From Longimicrobiales bacterium (GTDB lineage Bacteria; Gemmatimonadota; Gemmatimonadetes; Longimicrobiales; RSA9), in NCBI GenBank assembly GCA_035461765.1, contig DATHUY010000056.1:1-46745 (forward strand): a DNA stretch of 46,745 bases, in the 5' to 3' direction. The notes beneath the pieces are model-generated. The model was not told the origin of the DNA. It did no database searches and worked only from the letters and a program-made list of their open reading frames with translations. Position numbers and translations under genes: made by a program. Positions 34,351 to 43,308 of this stretch are shown here, one piece after another. Position 1 is the stretch's first letter, and the number at the start of each line of letters is the position of its first letter.

Positions 34351-34953
34351 ATGACCATGACGCCCACCACGCACCCGGGCCGGTGTTCGTTTGCGTGCGC
34401 AGTTGCCACGTTCTTCACGCTTGCGGCTGGGCTCGTCTGCGCGCAGACCATACACGCCCAGAGCGATCCCGTACATACGCGGGTGGTGCTCGGAGCCGGC
34501 GCCAGCTGGGCAGGAGGCGGTGTCGAGACGAGTGCCGGTATGGGACTGGCCGGTCACGTCGGAATGAGGCACCAGAGGGGCGCGTACTCAGTATCTCTGC
34601 GAGCCGGAATGAATGGCGGCGGCGGTTCACGGTTCCGTGCCCCTGGCGGCAACCTGCATGACCGCTTCGATGAGCTCGCGTTGCTGGTCGGACGAGACTT
34701 CTACCGGACCGAGGTTGCGCAGGTCACTCTGTCGGCCGGACTCGCGGCAGTCGATGGTGAACGAGTCATCAGCGAGGCCGGCGGCGGCGCCCGGAATGTC
34801 GGGTTCGGTACGAAGATCGGGTTTCCGCTTCAAGTGGCGGTATCGGCGCCCGGCCCGAAATCGGGCTTCGGCCTGACTGTGCACGTCAACCTCAATGCCG
34901 AAGAGGTCTTTGGAGCAGTAACGGCGACCTACCTGATCGGCCTCGATCGATAG
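34351..34953 (+). CDS. Outer-membrane beta-barrel-like protein
   Basis: 200 residues. Signal peptide (SFACAVATFFTLAAGLVCAQ followed by TIHAQ), then short amphipathic beta-strands with Gly-rich turns (TRVVLGAGASWAGGGVETSA, YSVSLRAGMNGGGGSRF, VTLSAGLAAVDGE, GLTVHVNLNAEEVFGAVTAT) ending YLIGLDR, an aromatic/hydrophobic tail suited to barrel insertion. It resembles small OmpA/OmpW-like eight-stranded barrels without a clear family. It lies 55 bp after the TPR kinase on the same strand and may belong to the same transcript. The 34954-35135 gap shows no further feature. Confidence 0.6.
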   Translation: MTMTPTTHPGRCSFACAVATFFTLAAGLVCAQTIHAQSDPVHTRVVLGAGASWAGGGVETSAGMGLAGHVGMRHQRGAYSVSLRAGMNGGGGSRFRAPGGNLHDRFDELALLVGRDFYRTEVAQVTLSAGLAAVDGERVISEAGGGARNVGFGTKIGFPLQVAVSAPGPKSGFGLTVHVNLNAEEVFGAVTATYLIGLDR

Positions 34954-35135
34954 CGTCAGAGCCTCGTTGCCCGTCACGTACAAAAGATTGCCCACGGTCG
35001 TTGCTCCGCAAATTTGGACAATTCTGCCGATTGTCGCCGGCTTCGATACCGATAGGATTCGGAACGCGCCGTCGCTTGACGCCAGCGGTGTTGGCGACGG
35101 GAAGCGCCGAGCTCACCGTGACAGAGGAGCGCGCC

Positions 35136-35435
35136 ATGTACGTCATCCGCGAGGTATTGAACTGCAGGCCGGGGCAGGTCCGACAGATGGTGGAGAAGTT
35201 CAAAGCCATCTCGAACGTCGTCGAAGAGATGGGCCACGAACCGTTTCGTCTGCTGACGGACGCGACGGGGGAGCAGTTCTGGACGCTCATTGCGGAGGCG
35301 AAGACCGAGCGGATCGATGATTTCTTCGCGCTCGAGGAGAAGGTCATGCAGAACGAGGATCTGCGGAAGACGATGGCGGGCTATCACGATCTGGTGGAGA
35401 GTGGGCGGCGGGAGATCTACCGCGTCGAGACCTGA
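35136..35435 (+). CDS. Small NIPSNAP/ABM-like protein
   Basis: 99 residues from ATG 35136, with GAGGAG 8 bases upstream. MYVIREVLNCRPGQVRQMVE and KFKAISNVVEEMGHEPFRLL, then FWTLIAEAKTERIDDFFALE, follow the pattern of dimeric alpha+beta barrel (ferredoxin-like) proteins such as NIPSNAP or antibiotic-biosynthesis monooxygenase-like proteins. No catalytic residues can be assigned. The frame upstream to 35001 shows no coding character. Element C begins 9 bp after the stop. Confidence 0.75.
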   Translation: MYVIREVLNCRPGQVRQMVEKFKAISNVVEEMGHEPFRLLTDATGEQFWTLIAEAKTERIDDFFALEEKVMQNEDLRKTMAGYHDLVESGRREIYRVET

Positions 35436-35444
35436 CAGTCTCTC

Positions 35445-35575
35445 CGGACGCGGAACCCACTCTGCAGAACGGCTCAGGCACGCTCAGCCGTGGCGCGCAC
35501 AGACATGCAGGATCGCGCTTCCGGGGACGTGGGCATGCGCTATTGAGCCGTTCTGCAGAGTGGGTTCCGCGTCCG
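35445..35575. repeat. 131-bp inverted-repeat element, copy C
   Basis: Arms 35445-35476 and 35544-35575 are perfectly complementary over 32 bases. The interior is in the same orientation as copies A and B but more diverged. It fills the gap between two converging genes: 9 bp from the stop of the small + gene and 4 bp from the stop of the DUF4097 gene. Confidence 0.92.
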
Positions 35576-35579
35576 ACTG

Positions 35580-36632
35580 CTATCGCCGGACGATCGTTAC
35601 GCCGCCGCTCCCAGTGTCGATCACAATACGTCCAGCGCCGCTGCCGATCGTGCCGAACAGCGTCGTCCTTGAACGGCGCGTGATCGTCATCGGCATCTCC
35701 GACTCGATCCCGCCACTCCCGGTGTCCACCTCGAGCGACGCGCTGATGTTCGCGGGGACCGCCAGCCGCACGCGCCCGGAACCCGTATCGATCAGCAGGC
35801 TCTCGATCTGCGTGACCAGGTCCAGATCAACGCGACCGCTGCCGGTGTCCAGCACGATGTCGCGCGCGCTCACATCCGCGAGCGTGATGCTGCCGGAACC
35901 GGTATCGACGCCCAGCTCGTTCGCGACGATGCCGGTGCCGCTCACGCGACCGGAGCCGGTGTCCACGGTGAGATCGTCCGCACGGATGCCGTTCACGACG
36001 ACGCTGCCGGAACCGGTGTCGACCAGGATGTTGTCGCCTTCCGCACCTTCCACGGCGACGCTGCCGGAGCCCGTGTCGATGCGCAGCCGGCCCTTCGTGT
36101 TGCGCGTCCGCACTGCGGCCGCAGACACGTCGATGTCCAGTCCGCCCTCGATATCGCTCGCAGTCACCTCGCCTACACCCAGCCGCACGTCCACTCCGCG
36201 ACCCGCAGGCACCAGGATCCGCAGGTCAGCGTGCGCCTGCGTGCCGCGCCCCGAGCGACGGATGCTCACGCGCTCGCCGCGCGGGCCATCGCCGAAGAAC
36301 GTGCCGTCGCGGCGGACGCTGATCTGCGAGCTGCCTCCCGATCCGCTATAAACCACATCGCCATCGGGGTACCGGACGACGAGTGTCGGTCGACCGTTCA
36401 CCTCGGTCCGCTCGACATCCAGCCGTTCGGCATCGCGGCCGCCGCGCGTCACCTCGATCACCACGTTGGCACCGGTGCCTCGCTCGATCGTGACGCTGCC
36501 GGCCAGATTGTAGACCGCGACGGTCTCACCCGGTATCGAATAGCGCTCGGGCGTCTGGGCAAAGGCGCCCGACGCGGCGGCGGTGTGGGCGAGTGCGACA
36601 ACAGTAACCGGAACAAACAGGCAGTTTTTCAA
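35580..36632 (-). CDS. Secreted DUF4097-type repeat protein
   Basis: 350 residues from a TTG at 36632, chosen because it gives a normal signal peptide (M)KNCLFVPVTVVALAHTAAAS and has GGAGG 7 bases upstream; the ATG at 36674 lacks a ribosome site and would hide the signal. After ~140 residues come tandem repeats of about 20 residues with the core (I/V)DTGSG(S/R)V, at least seven copies, the beta-helix-like ladder of DUF4097 proteins. Such proteins are extracytoplasmic; their role is mostly unknown, sometimes adhesin-like. Codons of the repeat core are largely shared between copies, so the gene may be prone to length changes. It is divergent from the ADOP permease across array 5. Confidence 0.85.
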   Translation of the reverse strand: MKNCLFVPVTVVALAHTAAASGAFAQTPERYSIPGETVAVYNLAGSVTIERGTGANVVIEVTRGGRDAERLDVERTEVNGRPTLVVRYPDGDVVYSGSGGSSQISVRRDGTFFGDGPRGERVSIRRSGRGTQAHADLRILVPAGRGVDVRLGVGEVTASDIEGGLDIDVSAAAVRTRNTKGRLRIDTGSGSVAVEGAEGDNILVDTGSGSVVVNGIRADDLTVDTGSGRVSGTGIVANELGVDTGSGSITLADVSARDIVLDTGSGRVDLDLVTQIESLLIDTGSGRVRLAVPANISASLEVDTGSGGIESEMPMTITRRSRTTLFGTIGSGAGRIVIDTGSGGVTIVRR

Positions 36633-36764
36633 CAATCGTCCTCCAGGAATCAGTAATGTGTCCCCTACGGCCATTGTCCGCAGGCAGTTTCCCCCCATCC
36701 GAAATGCGGCGGAGCGGAATGGTGCTGCGGCGTGCGTGACGGCGATGCGGGGGAACGCGGCCGA

Positions 36765-37010
36765 GCGCGATGCACCGTCGGTTCGGCCCCGACCCGCGCT
36801 CGGCGAGCGGCCGGCGGGGAGCCGACGTCCCCAGGCGCCGTCGGTTCGGCCCCTCGCGGCTTCGGTGCCGGTCGGCGCTGAGTCGACGTCGCCGGGCGCC
36901 GTGTAATCCACCCCGACCCGCCCACCGCGCCGGTCGGGGCGGAGTCGACGTCGCCGGGCGCCGTGCAGTCGACCCCGACTCCGCCCCCGACCCGTCCAGG
37001 TACGCTTAGA
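36765..37010. repeat. Hairpin-repeat array 5 (62-bp period)
   Basis: CCCC-ended blocks at 36786-36790, 36849-36853, 36910-36914 and 36972-36976 are 61-63 bp apart. The cores read GAGTCGACGTCGCCGGGCG, CCGTG, then AATCCACCCC or AGTCGACCCC, a diverged form of the GGGG..CGACGTCGC..CGTG..CCCC consensus of array 1. It lies in the 643-bp gap between the divergent DUF4097 and ADOP genes. The rest of that gap (36633-36764, 37011-37275) shows no gene. Confidence 0.7.
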
Positions 37011-37275
37011 CAGCGGAATACGCGGTAAGGTTGTCACCGCGCCGGCGCGAGCCCGGCGTGGGGCAGGTTCGACGCTCGTGACCGCGACCCGCGCCGGCTG
37101 CCGACGTCCTTGCGCACGGGCGGCTCCACCGGCCTACCGACACGGGAGCATCGTCTGACACCTTCCGCCCGCTCGCCGCGTAGGGCGGCTTGACCTCGAA
37201 ACCGGCGCTTCGGAAGCTGTGACAGAGCCACAGTTTCGTCCCGGCACCGGCGTTCCCGCCACAGATGAGGACTTC

Positions 37276-39702
37276 ATGCTCGAGAGCTTCGTCCAGGACG
37301 CACGTCACGCCGTGCGCGGATTCGCGCGCGGTCCGGTGTTCGCCCTCACCGCAATCCTGTCGCTGGCGATCGGAGTCGGTGCGACGACGGCGATCTTCTC
37401 GCTCGTGAACGCGCTGTTGTTGTCGCCGCCGCCGGGAATCGGCGAGCCGGACCGGCTGGTGAGCGTAGGTCGGACGAACGACGGCAGCGGCTTCGACAAC
37501 ATGTCGTACCCGAACTATGTCGATTACCGCGGCGGCACCCGTACGCTTTCGGGTCTGGCGGCGATGCAGTACTCGCCACGCGCGCTGAGTCTCGCCGGAC
37601 CCGACGGCGGCGAAGCGGTGGAAGGCAGCATCGTGAGCGGCAATTTCTTCGACGTGCTCCAGGTGCGACCGGCGCTCGGCCGCTTCTTTCTCGCGGAGGA
37701 GGACCGGACGCCGCGCTCGCATCCGGTCGTCGTGCTGAGCCATAGCTTCTGGCGCGACCGCTTCGAGAGCGACTCGTCGATCATCGGGCGCGGCATCGTG
37801 CTGAACGGCTCCTCGTTCACGGTGGTCGGCGTGGCGGCGGAGGGATTTCGCGGTCCGGTGGTGCTGGCGCCGGACCTGTGGGCACCCGTGATGGCAGCGC
37901 CGCTGCTCGGCATGCAGGACGGAATGCTGACGGGCCGGCGGAACGTGTGGCTCATGGCGATCGGCCGCCTCGCGCCGGACGCGGGCGTCACTCAGGCACA
38001 GGCTGAGCTGAGCACGATCGCGAGCCGGCTCGCGCAGAGCTATCCGGAATCGAATCTCACGCAGGGTGTCGCGGTGATGCCCATGTCACTGTTCCCGGGC
38101 GATTTCCAGGGCGTCGTGAACGCGTTCATGTTCTTCCTCTTCGCGCTGTCCGGCCTTGTACTGCTGGTCGCGGGAACGAACGTGGCGGGGATGCTGCTTG
38201 CACGCGCAGCCGCGCGCCGGCGCGAGATCGCAGTGCGTCTGGCGATCGGTGCATCGCGTGGCAGGCTGCTGCGTCAGCTGCTGACGGAGAGCGTACTGCT
38301 GTTCCTGATCGCGGGTGCGCTCGGTGTGCTGCTCGCGCGCTGGCTGCTGACCGGCCTGATGGCACTGGTGCCGCGTCTACCGATGCAGCTTGCGATCGAC
38401 CCGCAGATCGATGTGCGTGCACTGTCGTTCGCGCTTGCAGTGTCGCTCGTCGCCGGCATACTGGCAGGACTCGCTCCAGCGCTCCAGAGCACGCGACCCT
38501 CGCTCGTGCCGGGACTGCGCGGCGAGGGGAACGGCTCGCGACTGCGCCTGCGAAGCGGATTGCTCGTGGCGCAGATGGCGTTCTCGATGCTGTTGCTGGT
38601 TGTCGGTGGTCTGTTCGGTCGTGCGCTCGTGCAGGCGCGCTCCATCGATCCCGGCTTCGATCCGCGCGGCGTGCAGATCGCGACGCTCGATTTCAGGCTG
38701 ACGAACCACGACTCGACATCTGGACGACAGTTCGCCGACGCCCTGCTCGAGCGCACGCGTACGATACCGGGCGTGCAAATGGCTGCGTTGGCGCGCATGA
38801 TCCCGCTCGATGGCGGCAGCTTCGGCCTGGGCGGCATCGCAGTCGCGGGTCGCGAATCGATGCGTGAGGATGGCCGGTGGGAAGCGGACTGGAACATCGT
38901 GACGCCGGACTATTTCGATGTGATGCGCATCCCGCTCGTCGCGGGCCGCAGCTTCAGCGACGCCGACCGGACCGGTGCGCCGGACGTCGCGATCATCAAT
39001 CAGACGCTGGCGAATCTCATCTGGGATGGTGACGCGGTCGGTCAGACGTTCACGAACGGTGAACGCATTGTCACGGTGATCGGCATTGCGCGCGACGCGA
39101 AGTACCGCACGCTGGGTGAACCGGCACGCGGCTTCATCTACGTGCCGCTGGCGCAACGCTATTTCGCGGAAATGTCACTGCTCGTGCGCGGTGAGCCGGG
39201 TGCCGCGCTCGCCGCACCGATCCGCAACGTGGTCGCGGACCTCGATCCCGCGCTGCCGATCCTCGTCTCGGAAACGATGGAGGAGCACACCGCGATCGGA
39301 CTGTTCCCGCAGCGCATCGCGCTGGTCGTCGCAGCGAGTCTCGGACTGGTGGCCCTGCTGCTTTCGGTGCTCGGCATTTACGGCGTTACCGCATACGGCG
39401 TCGCGCGGCGCACGCGCGAGATCGGCATCCGCCTCGCGCTCGGCTCACCGCGCGAACGTGTGCTCGGTCTCGTGCTCCGGCAGGGTATGGTCCTGGCCGG
39501 AGCCGGTGTCGGGATCGGGTTGCTCATGACGCTCGGCGTCGCGCGACTGCTCGAGAGTCTGCTCTTCGGCGTGCCGGGTACCGATATGGTGGCGCTGGGC
39601 GGCGCCGCGCTGCTGCTGGTGCTCGCGGCACTCGTGGCGAGCTGGGTGCCGGCGCTGCGTGCGTCGCGTGTGGATCCGGCGGTCGCGCTGCGGTCGGACT
39701 AG
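37276..39702 (+). CDS. ADOP-type duplicated FtsX/MacB permease
   Basis: 808 residues from ATG 37276 (MLESFVQDARHAVRGFARGP), with GAGG 5 bases upstream. Two MacB_PCD plus FtsX modules: a first helix (ALTAILSLAIGVGATTAIFS), first permease block with RRREIAVRLAIGASRGRLLR, second N-terminal helix (LRSGLLVAQMAFSMLLLVVG), and the last block with RRTREIGIRLALGSPRERVL and the end RASRVDPAVALRSD. It is a cleaner example of the family than the one at 9514. No ATPase neighbour. Element D begins 5 bp after the stop. Confidence 0.95.
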   Translation: MLESFVQDARHAVRGFARGPVFALTAILSLAIGVGATTAIFSLVNALLLSPPPGIGEPDRLVSVGRTNDGSGFDNMSYPNYVDYRGGTRTLSGLAAMQYSPRALSLAGPDGGEAVEGSIVSGNFFDVLQVRPALGRFFLAEEDRTPRSHPVVVLSHSFWRDRFESDSSIIGRGIVLNGSSFTVVGVAAEGFRGPVVLAPDLWAPVMAAPLLGMQDGMLTGRRNVWLMAIGRLAPDAGVTQAQAELSTIASRLAQSYPESNLTQGVAVMPMSLFPGDFQGVVNAFMFFLFALSGLVLLVAGTNVAGMLLARAAARRREIAVRLAIGASRGRLLRQLLTESVLLFLIAGALGVLLARWLLTGLMALVPRLPMQLAIDPQIDVRALSFALAVSLVAGILAGLAPALQSTRPSLVPGLRGEGNGSRLRLRSGLLVAQMAFSMLLLVVGGLFGRALVQARSIDPGFDPRGVQIATLDFRLTNHDSTSGRQFADALLERTRTIPGVQMAALARMIPLDGGSFGLGGIAVAGRESMREDGRWEADWNIVTPDYFDVMRIPLVAGRSFSDADRTGAPDVAIINQTLANLIWDGDAVGQTFTNGERIVTVIGIARDAKYRTLGEPARGFIYVPLAQRYFAEMSLLVRGEPGAALAAPIRNVVADLDPALPILVSETMEEHTAIGLFPQRIALVVAASLGLVALLLSVLGIYGVTAYGVARRTREIGIRLALGSPRERVLGLVLRQGMVLAGAGVGIGLLMTLGVARLLESLLFGVPGTDMVALGGAALLLVLAALVASWVPALRASRVDPAVALRSD

Positions 39703-39707
39703 CCTGC

Positions 39708-39838
39708 CGGACGCGGAACCCACTATGCAGAACGGCTCACCGGGGCATGCGCATGTCACCGGGAGCGCGGGGCCGCATGTCCCGGCGCGTCACGGCCGTG
39801 TGGGCCTGAGCCATTCTGCAGAGTGGGTTCCGCGTCCG
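39708..39838. repeat. 131-bp inverted-repeat element, copy D (reverse orientation)
   Basis: Arms 39708-39739 and 39807-39838 pair with two non-Watson-Crick positions. The interior is the reverse complement of the type in copy A (GGGCATGCGCATGTCACC at the left, GGCGCGTCACGGCCGTG at the right), so the element is inverted here. It starts 5 bp after the ADOP stop and overlaps the end of the converging amidohydrolase gene. Confidence 0.92.
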
Positions 39839-41525
39839 ACGCCGTCAGCCGCACGTCGTCGATCAGGATCCTGAACGAGCCCTCCGGTGATCCTGCATCG
39901 ATCGATATCGCGTGGACGGCTGATGGATCGAGGCCGTTGAACTGCTGCCAGTCGAAGCGGTACTCGCGCCAGTCCCGCCCGGCGGTGAAGCGCGCGGTGG
40001 CCGGTCCGTCCGGCGCATAGAGCGTGACTTCGTAAATCCTCCCATCACCGCTGGCGGCGAACGCGATGCCGGTCGCGTCGGCGATGCTGGCGACGTCGCC
40101 GGGAGATTCGGTGAACTGGAGCAACGCGCCGGCCCAGGCGATTCGAAGCCTGCCGGGCACGATCCGGCCGATGACCTCGAGCGCGTGCTCGCTGCCGTTG
40201 TGTCCACCACGCACGATGCGAATCTGCGCCGTGGATGCGCCACCGCGCCGCTGATCGCTCGACACGCGCCAGGGAATACCGAGTGATGAAACGAGCGTAC
40301 CCTCCTCGAAATCACTGATCAGGCCGGGCCCATGACGCTCGCGCGCCGCCTCCCGCTCGGCGAGCTCCGCACGCGCAGCGTCGTGCCACGGCTGATGGTC
40401 GAAGCGCACGCCACCCTTCCACACCCCGACGATCGCCCGGGTCGCGTCGATCGACGTCGTGGGATCTCCGTACACCAGGAGCAGGTCCGCGCGTGCACCC
40501 GGCCTGATGCGGCCGCGATCCGTGAGACGGAACGCATCGGCCGGGGCGGACGTCGCCGCCTTCAGCGCTTCCAGGGGCGCGAGACCGGCGTCGGTCAGCA
40601 GCACGAGCTCATCGTGGAGCGATGTGCCGAACGCAGTGCCGGGGTTGGGTGCGTCGCTGCCCGCGAGCAGCGGCACGCCCGCACGCGCGAGCGCGCGAAT
40701 CGCGGCGGACCCGCGGCCGCGCGTCACGGCAAGCGTCGGCACCACGAACACATCGCTTTCGCGCAGCCGCCCCGCGAGTGCGGCGTGATCCGCAGCATCG
40801 AGCCAGACGTGCATCAGCCCGTCCACTCCGGCGCTCACGGCACGTTCCGCCATCTCGACACTCATTGCGTGCGCCACGGCGAGCAGACCGCGCGCGTGGG
40901 CGGCGTGCACCACTGCAGCAATGGTGGCAGAATCGAGCGTCGGGATCTCGCGTCCGATCACCTGTCCATCTTCGACAATGATCTTGATCCATTCCGATCC
41001 TTCAGCCACGCGTGCGGCGACGAAGGTGTCCGCGTCCGCCGCGCTCGACAGCGTCGGGACGCTGAGGGCGTACTGAGTGCCGTGGCCGTCCGGCGCTGTT
41101 GCCACGATGCCGGCGGTCATGAGGGAGGCCCTGGTCGCGGCAGAGCTGGCGTCCTCTTCGCGCAGACTCCGGGCGATCGCGGGATCGCTGAACATGTCGA
41201 GGTGCATCGTGACGCCCCACGCCAGGGCTGCCGCGAGATCTTCGCGCGAACGCGTGTGCGTGTGCGCATCGATCAACCCCGGGAGCAGAGTGCGGCCCGA
41301 GCCTTCTACGACGGCTGCGTCCGCAGGGGTCTCGATGCCGCGGCCGAGGTTCGCGATCCGTCCGTCGCGTACGATGACGGTCGCCGAGTCGAGCACGCGC
41401 TCGCCGTCAAACACGCGAACATTGCGGAAGGCGGTCACCGCACCGGTTGGCGACTGCGCGCGCAACGGGTGCGGCGCGGCGCTGGCGACGGGCAGCAGCA
41501 GGATGATGGCAGTGATGAGTCGCAC
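39756..41525 (-). CDS. Secreted amidohydrolase fused to CIA30-like carbohydrate-binding domain
   Basis: 589 residues from GTG 41525 (GGAAGG 5 bases upstream), giving the signal peptide (M)RLITAIILLLPVASAAP. Amidohydrolase domain ~30-400: LPGLIDAHTHTR (H88, H90), EWIKIIVEDG (metal Lys region), LAVAHAMSVEMAE, LLAGSDAPNPG (Asp). Residues ~415-562 form a CIA30-type jelly-roll (ISDFEEGTLVSSLG, YRFDWQQFNGLDPSAVHAIS, SFRILIDDVRL), often a sugar-binding-like fold on secreted enzymes. The last ~26 residues (SDAEPTLQNGSG onward) are coded by the repeat element D, which also gives the stop codon. The frame continues upstream to 41642 without signal-peptide features. Confidence 0.88.
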   Translation of the reverse strand: MRLITAIILLLPVASAAPHPLRAQSPTGAVTAFRNVRVFDGERVLDSATVIVRDGRIANLGRGIETPADAAVVEGSGRTLLPGLIDAHTHTRSREDLAAALAWGVTMHLDMFSDPAIARSLREEDASSAATRASLMTAGIVATAPDGHGTQYALSVPTLSSAADADTFVAARVAEGSEWIKIIVEDGQVIGREIPTLDSATIAAVVHAAHARGLLAVAHAMSVEMAERAVSAGVDGLMHVWLDAADHAALAGRLRESDVFVVPTLAVTRGRGSAAIRALARAGVPLLAGSDAPNPGTAFGTSLHDELVLLTDAGLAPLEALKAATSAPADAFRLTDRGRIRPGARADLLLVYGDPTTSIDATRAIVGVWKGGVRFDHQPWHDAARAELAEREAARERHGPGLISDFEEGTLVSSLGIPWRVSSDQRRGGASTAQIRIVRGGHNGSEHALEVIGRIVPGRLRIAWAGALLQFTESPGDVASIADATGIAFAASGDGRIYEVTLYAPDGPATARFTAGRDWREYRFDWQQFNGLDPSAVHAISIDAGSPEGSFRILIDDVRLTASDAEPTLQNGSGPHGRDAPGHAAPRSR

Positions 41526-41709
41526 GGGAGCCTTCCAGTGGTAGAGATAGAAGGGTGCGATCGAATCCGTCTTGACATTGGCCCGGCCCCGGCAGACACG
41601 CAAGGATGAACTGGCAGATACGCATGACGCCTCTGGCGCCACACCGTACGTCCTCCCATCATGGCGCGTCAGAATCCCGTGAGCGGACCCGGATCGTCAT
41701 CGCATCGGT

Positions 41710-43287
41710 GTGAACCCGCACCCGACCACGCTCCCGCTCCCGCAATGTGGAAAGCAACGGCAGCATTTGGTCACAGAACACACGGCACACGACGCGCGCC
41801 GCACGCATAGAACACTGGTCCTGACCGCCCTCGTCGTGGCGATGTTCCTGGCCGCCATCGAGGGCACGATCGTCGCCACCGCGATGCCGAGCATCGCTTC
41901 GCGGCTGGGCGGCTTCTCCCTCTACAGCTGGGTCTTCTCGTCGTACCTGCTGATGCAGGCGGTGACGACACCGGTCTTCGGCAAGCTCGCCGACCTCTAC
42001 GGTCGCAAGCCGGTGTTCATCGGCGGTGTGACGATCTTCCTCCTGGGATCGCTGCTGTGCGGCTTCGCGGATTCGATGGGGATGCTCGTCGCGTTCCGCT
42101 TCGTGCAGGGCATCGGTGCGGGTGCGGTTCTGCCGATGAGCGCCACGCTCGCGGGCGACCTCTATTCCATCCGGGAGCGCGGCCGCATCCAGGGATACCT
42201 GGCGAGCGTCTGGGGAATCTCCTCGATCATTGGCCCGCTCGCGGGCGGCGTGATCGTCGAGAACATCGACTGGCACTGGATCTTCTGGCTGAATCTCCCG
42301 TTCGGCGTCATCTCGATCGCGCTCATCTCGCTGTTCCTGCACGAATCCGTGCAGCACCGGGAACGCTCGATCGACTACACGGGCACGGCCCTCCTGCTCG
42401 TCGGTCTGTCCGCGCTGATGCTCGCGCTCACGCAGGCGGGCGAGTGGGGCGGTGCACCGACCCTGGCGCTCGCGCTGATTGCGACGCTCGCACTGATCGC
42501 GTTCGTGCGGCAGCAGCGGAGTGCGCCCGACCCGATCATGCACTTCGAGCTGTGGTCGAATCCGATCATCCGCCGCGGCAACCTCGCAATTCTCTTCGCG
42601 GGAGTCGCGATGATCGGGCTCATCACGTTCCTTCCGACGTTCGTGCAGGGCGTACTGGGCGGCAGCGCACTCGAGGCGGGCTTCACACTGTCGGGCATGT
42701 CGCTCGGCTGGCCGATCGCGTCCGTCTTCGCAGGTCGGACGTTCCTGCGCTTCGGCGTGCGCACGCTCACACGTGCGGGCGGCGTGTTCGTCACGCTGGG
42801 CGGACTGATCGTCGCGTCACTCGCGGGTCAGGGCGCGGTCCCGGCCGCAATCGGCGCGTTCTTCATGGGCATGGGACTGGGCCTCCTGAACACGACGTAC
42901 ATCGTCGCGATCCAGACGAGCGTCTCCTGGCAGCAGCGCGGCGTCGCGACCGCCACGAACATGCTGATGCGCAACCTCGGCAACGCGGTCGGCGCGGCGC
43001 TGCTCGGCGGCGTGCTGAACGCGCGGATCGCGGCGTACATCGACCAGCGTGGCCTCGCGTCGGTGATCTCGCTCGACAGCGTGCGACAGCTGATCGAGCG
43101 CGGCGACGGGGCGGCGGTCTCGATACCGGCCGAAGCGCTCGCGGTGCTGCGCGACGGCCTGTCCGCGAGCCTGATCCTCGTGTTCTGGGCGGTCGCCGCA
43201 TTTGCGGCGGTCGTCCTGCTGATCAGCTGGCGCGTGCCGGACCTGCATCCGGACAGGATTCTGGAGCACGAAGGCACACGCGGCTGA
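41710..43287 (+). CDS. DHA2-family (EmrB/QacA) MFS drug exporter
   Basis: 525 residues from GTG 41710; an in-frame TTG near 41767 is an alternative start just before the first helix. About 14 TM helices. Motif A is GKLADLYGRKPVFIGG and motif C-like GISSIIGPLAGGVIVENIDW, followed by HWIFWLNLPFGVISI, all standard for DHA2 proton-driven exporters. No HlyD-type adaptor is adjacent, so it probably acts alone in the inner membrane. It is divergent from the CIA30 amidohydrolase with a 184-bp shared gap in which I see no clear operator. Confidence 0.92.
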   Translation: MNPHPTTLPLPQCGKQRQHLVTEHTAHDARRTHRTLVLTALVVAMFLAAIEGTIVATAMPSIASRLGGFSLYSWVFSSYLLMQAVTTPVFGKLADLYGRKPVFIGGVTIFLLGSLLCGFADSMGMLVAFRFVQGIGAGAVLPMSATLAGDLYSIRERGRIQGYLASVWGISSIIGPLAGGVIVENIDWHWIFWLNLPFGVISIALISLFLHESVQHRERSIDYTGTALLLVGLSALMLALTQAGEWGGAPTLALALIATLALIAFVRQQRSAPDPIMHFELWSNPIIRRGNLAILFAGVAMIGLITFLPTFVQGVLGGSALEAGFTLSGMSLGWPIASVFAGRTFLRFGVRTLTRAGGVFVTLGGLIVASLAGQGAVPAAIGAFFMGMGLGLLNTTYIVAIQTSVSWQQRGVATATNMLMRNLGNAVGAALLGGVLNARIAAYIDQRGLASVISLDSVRQLIERGDGAAVSIPAEALAVLRDGLSASLILVFWAVAAFAAVVLLISWRVPDLHPDRILEHEGTRG

Positions 43288-43308
43288 CAATTACATCTCC
43301 GAATGCTG

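Noticed and set aside
36633-37037. Extension of the DUF4097 frame to 37037 or start at ATG 36674
   Set aside because: The upstream part reads through array 5; only the TTG at 36632 has a ribosome site and exposes a signal peptide.
41659-42543. 294-residue minus-strand frame opposite the MFS exporter
   Set aside because: Arg/Asp/Glu/His-rich shadow of a clear 14-helix transporter gene.
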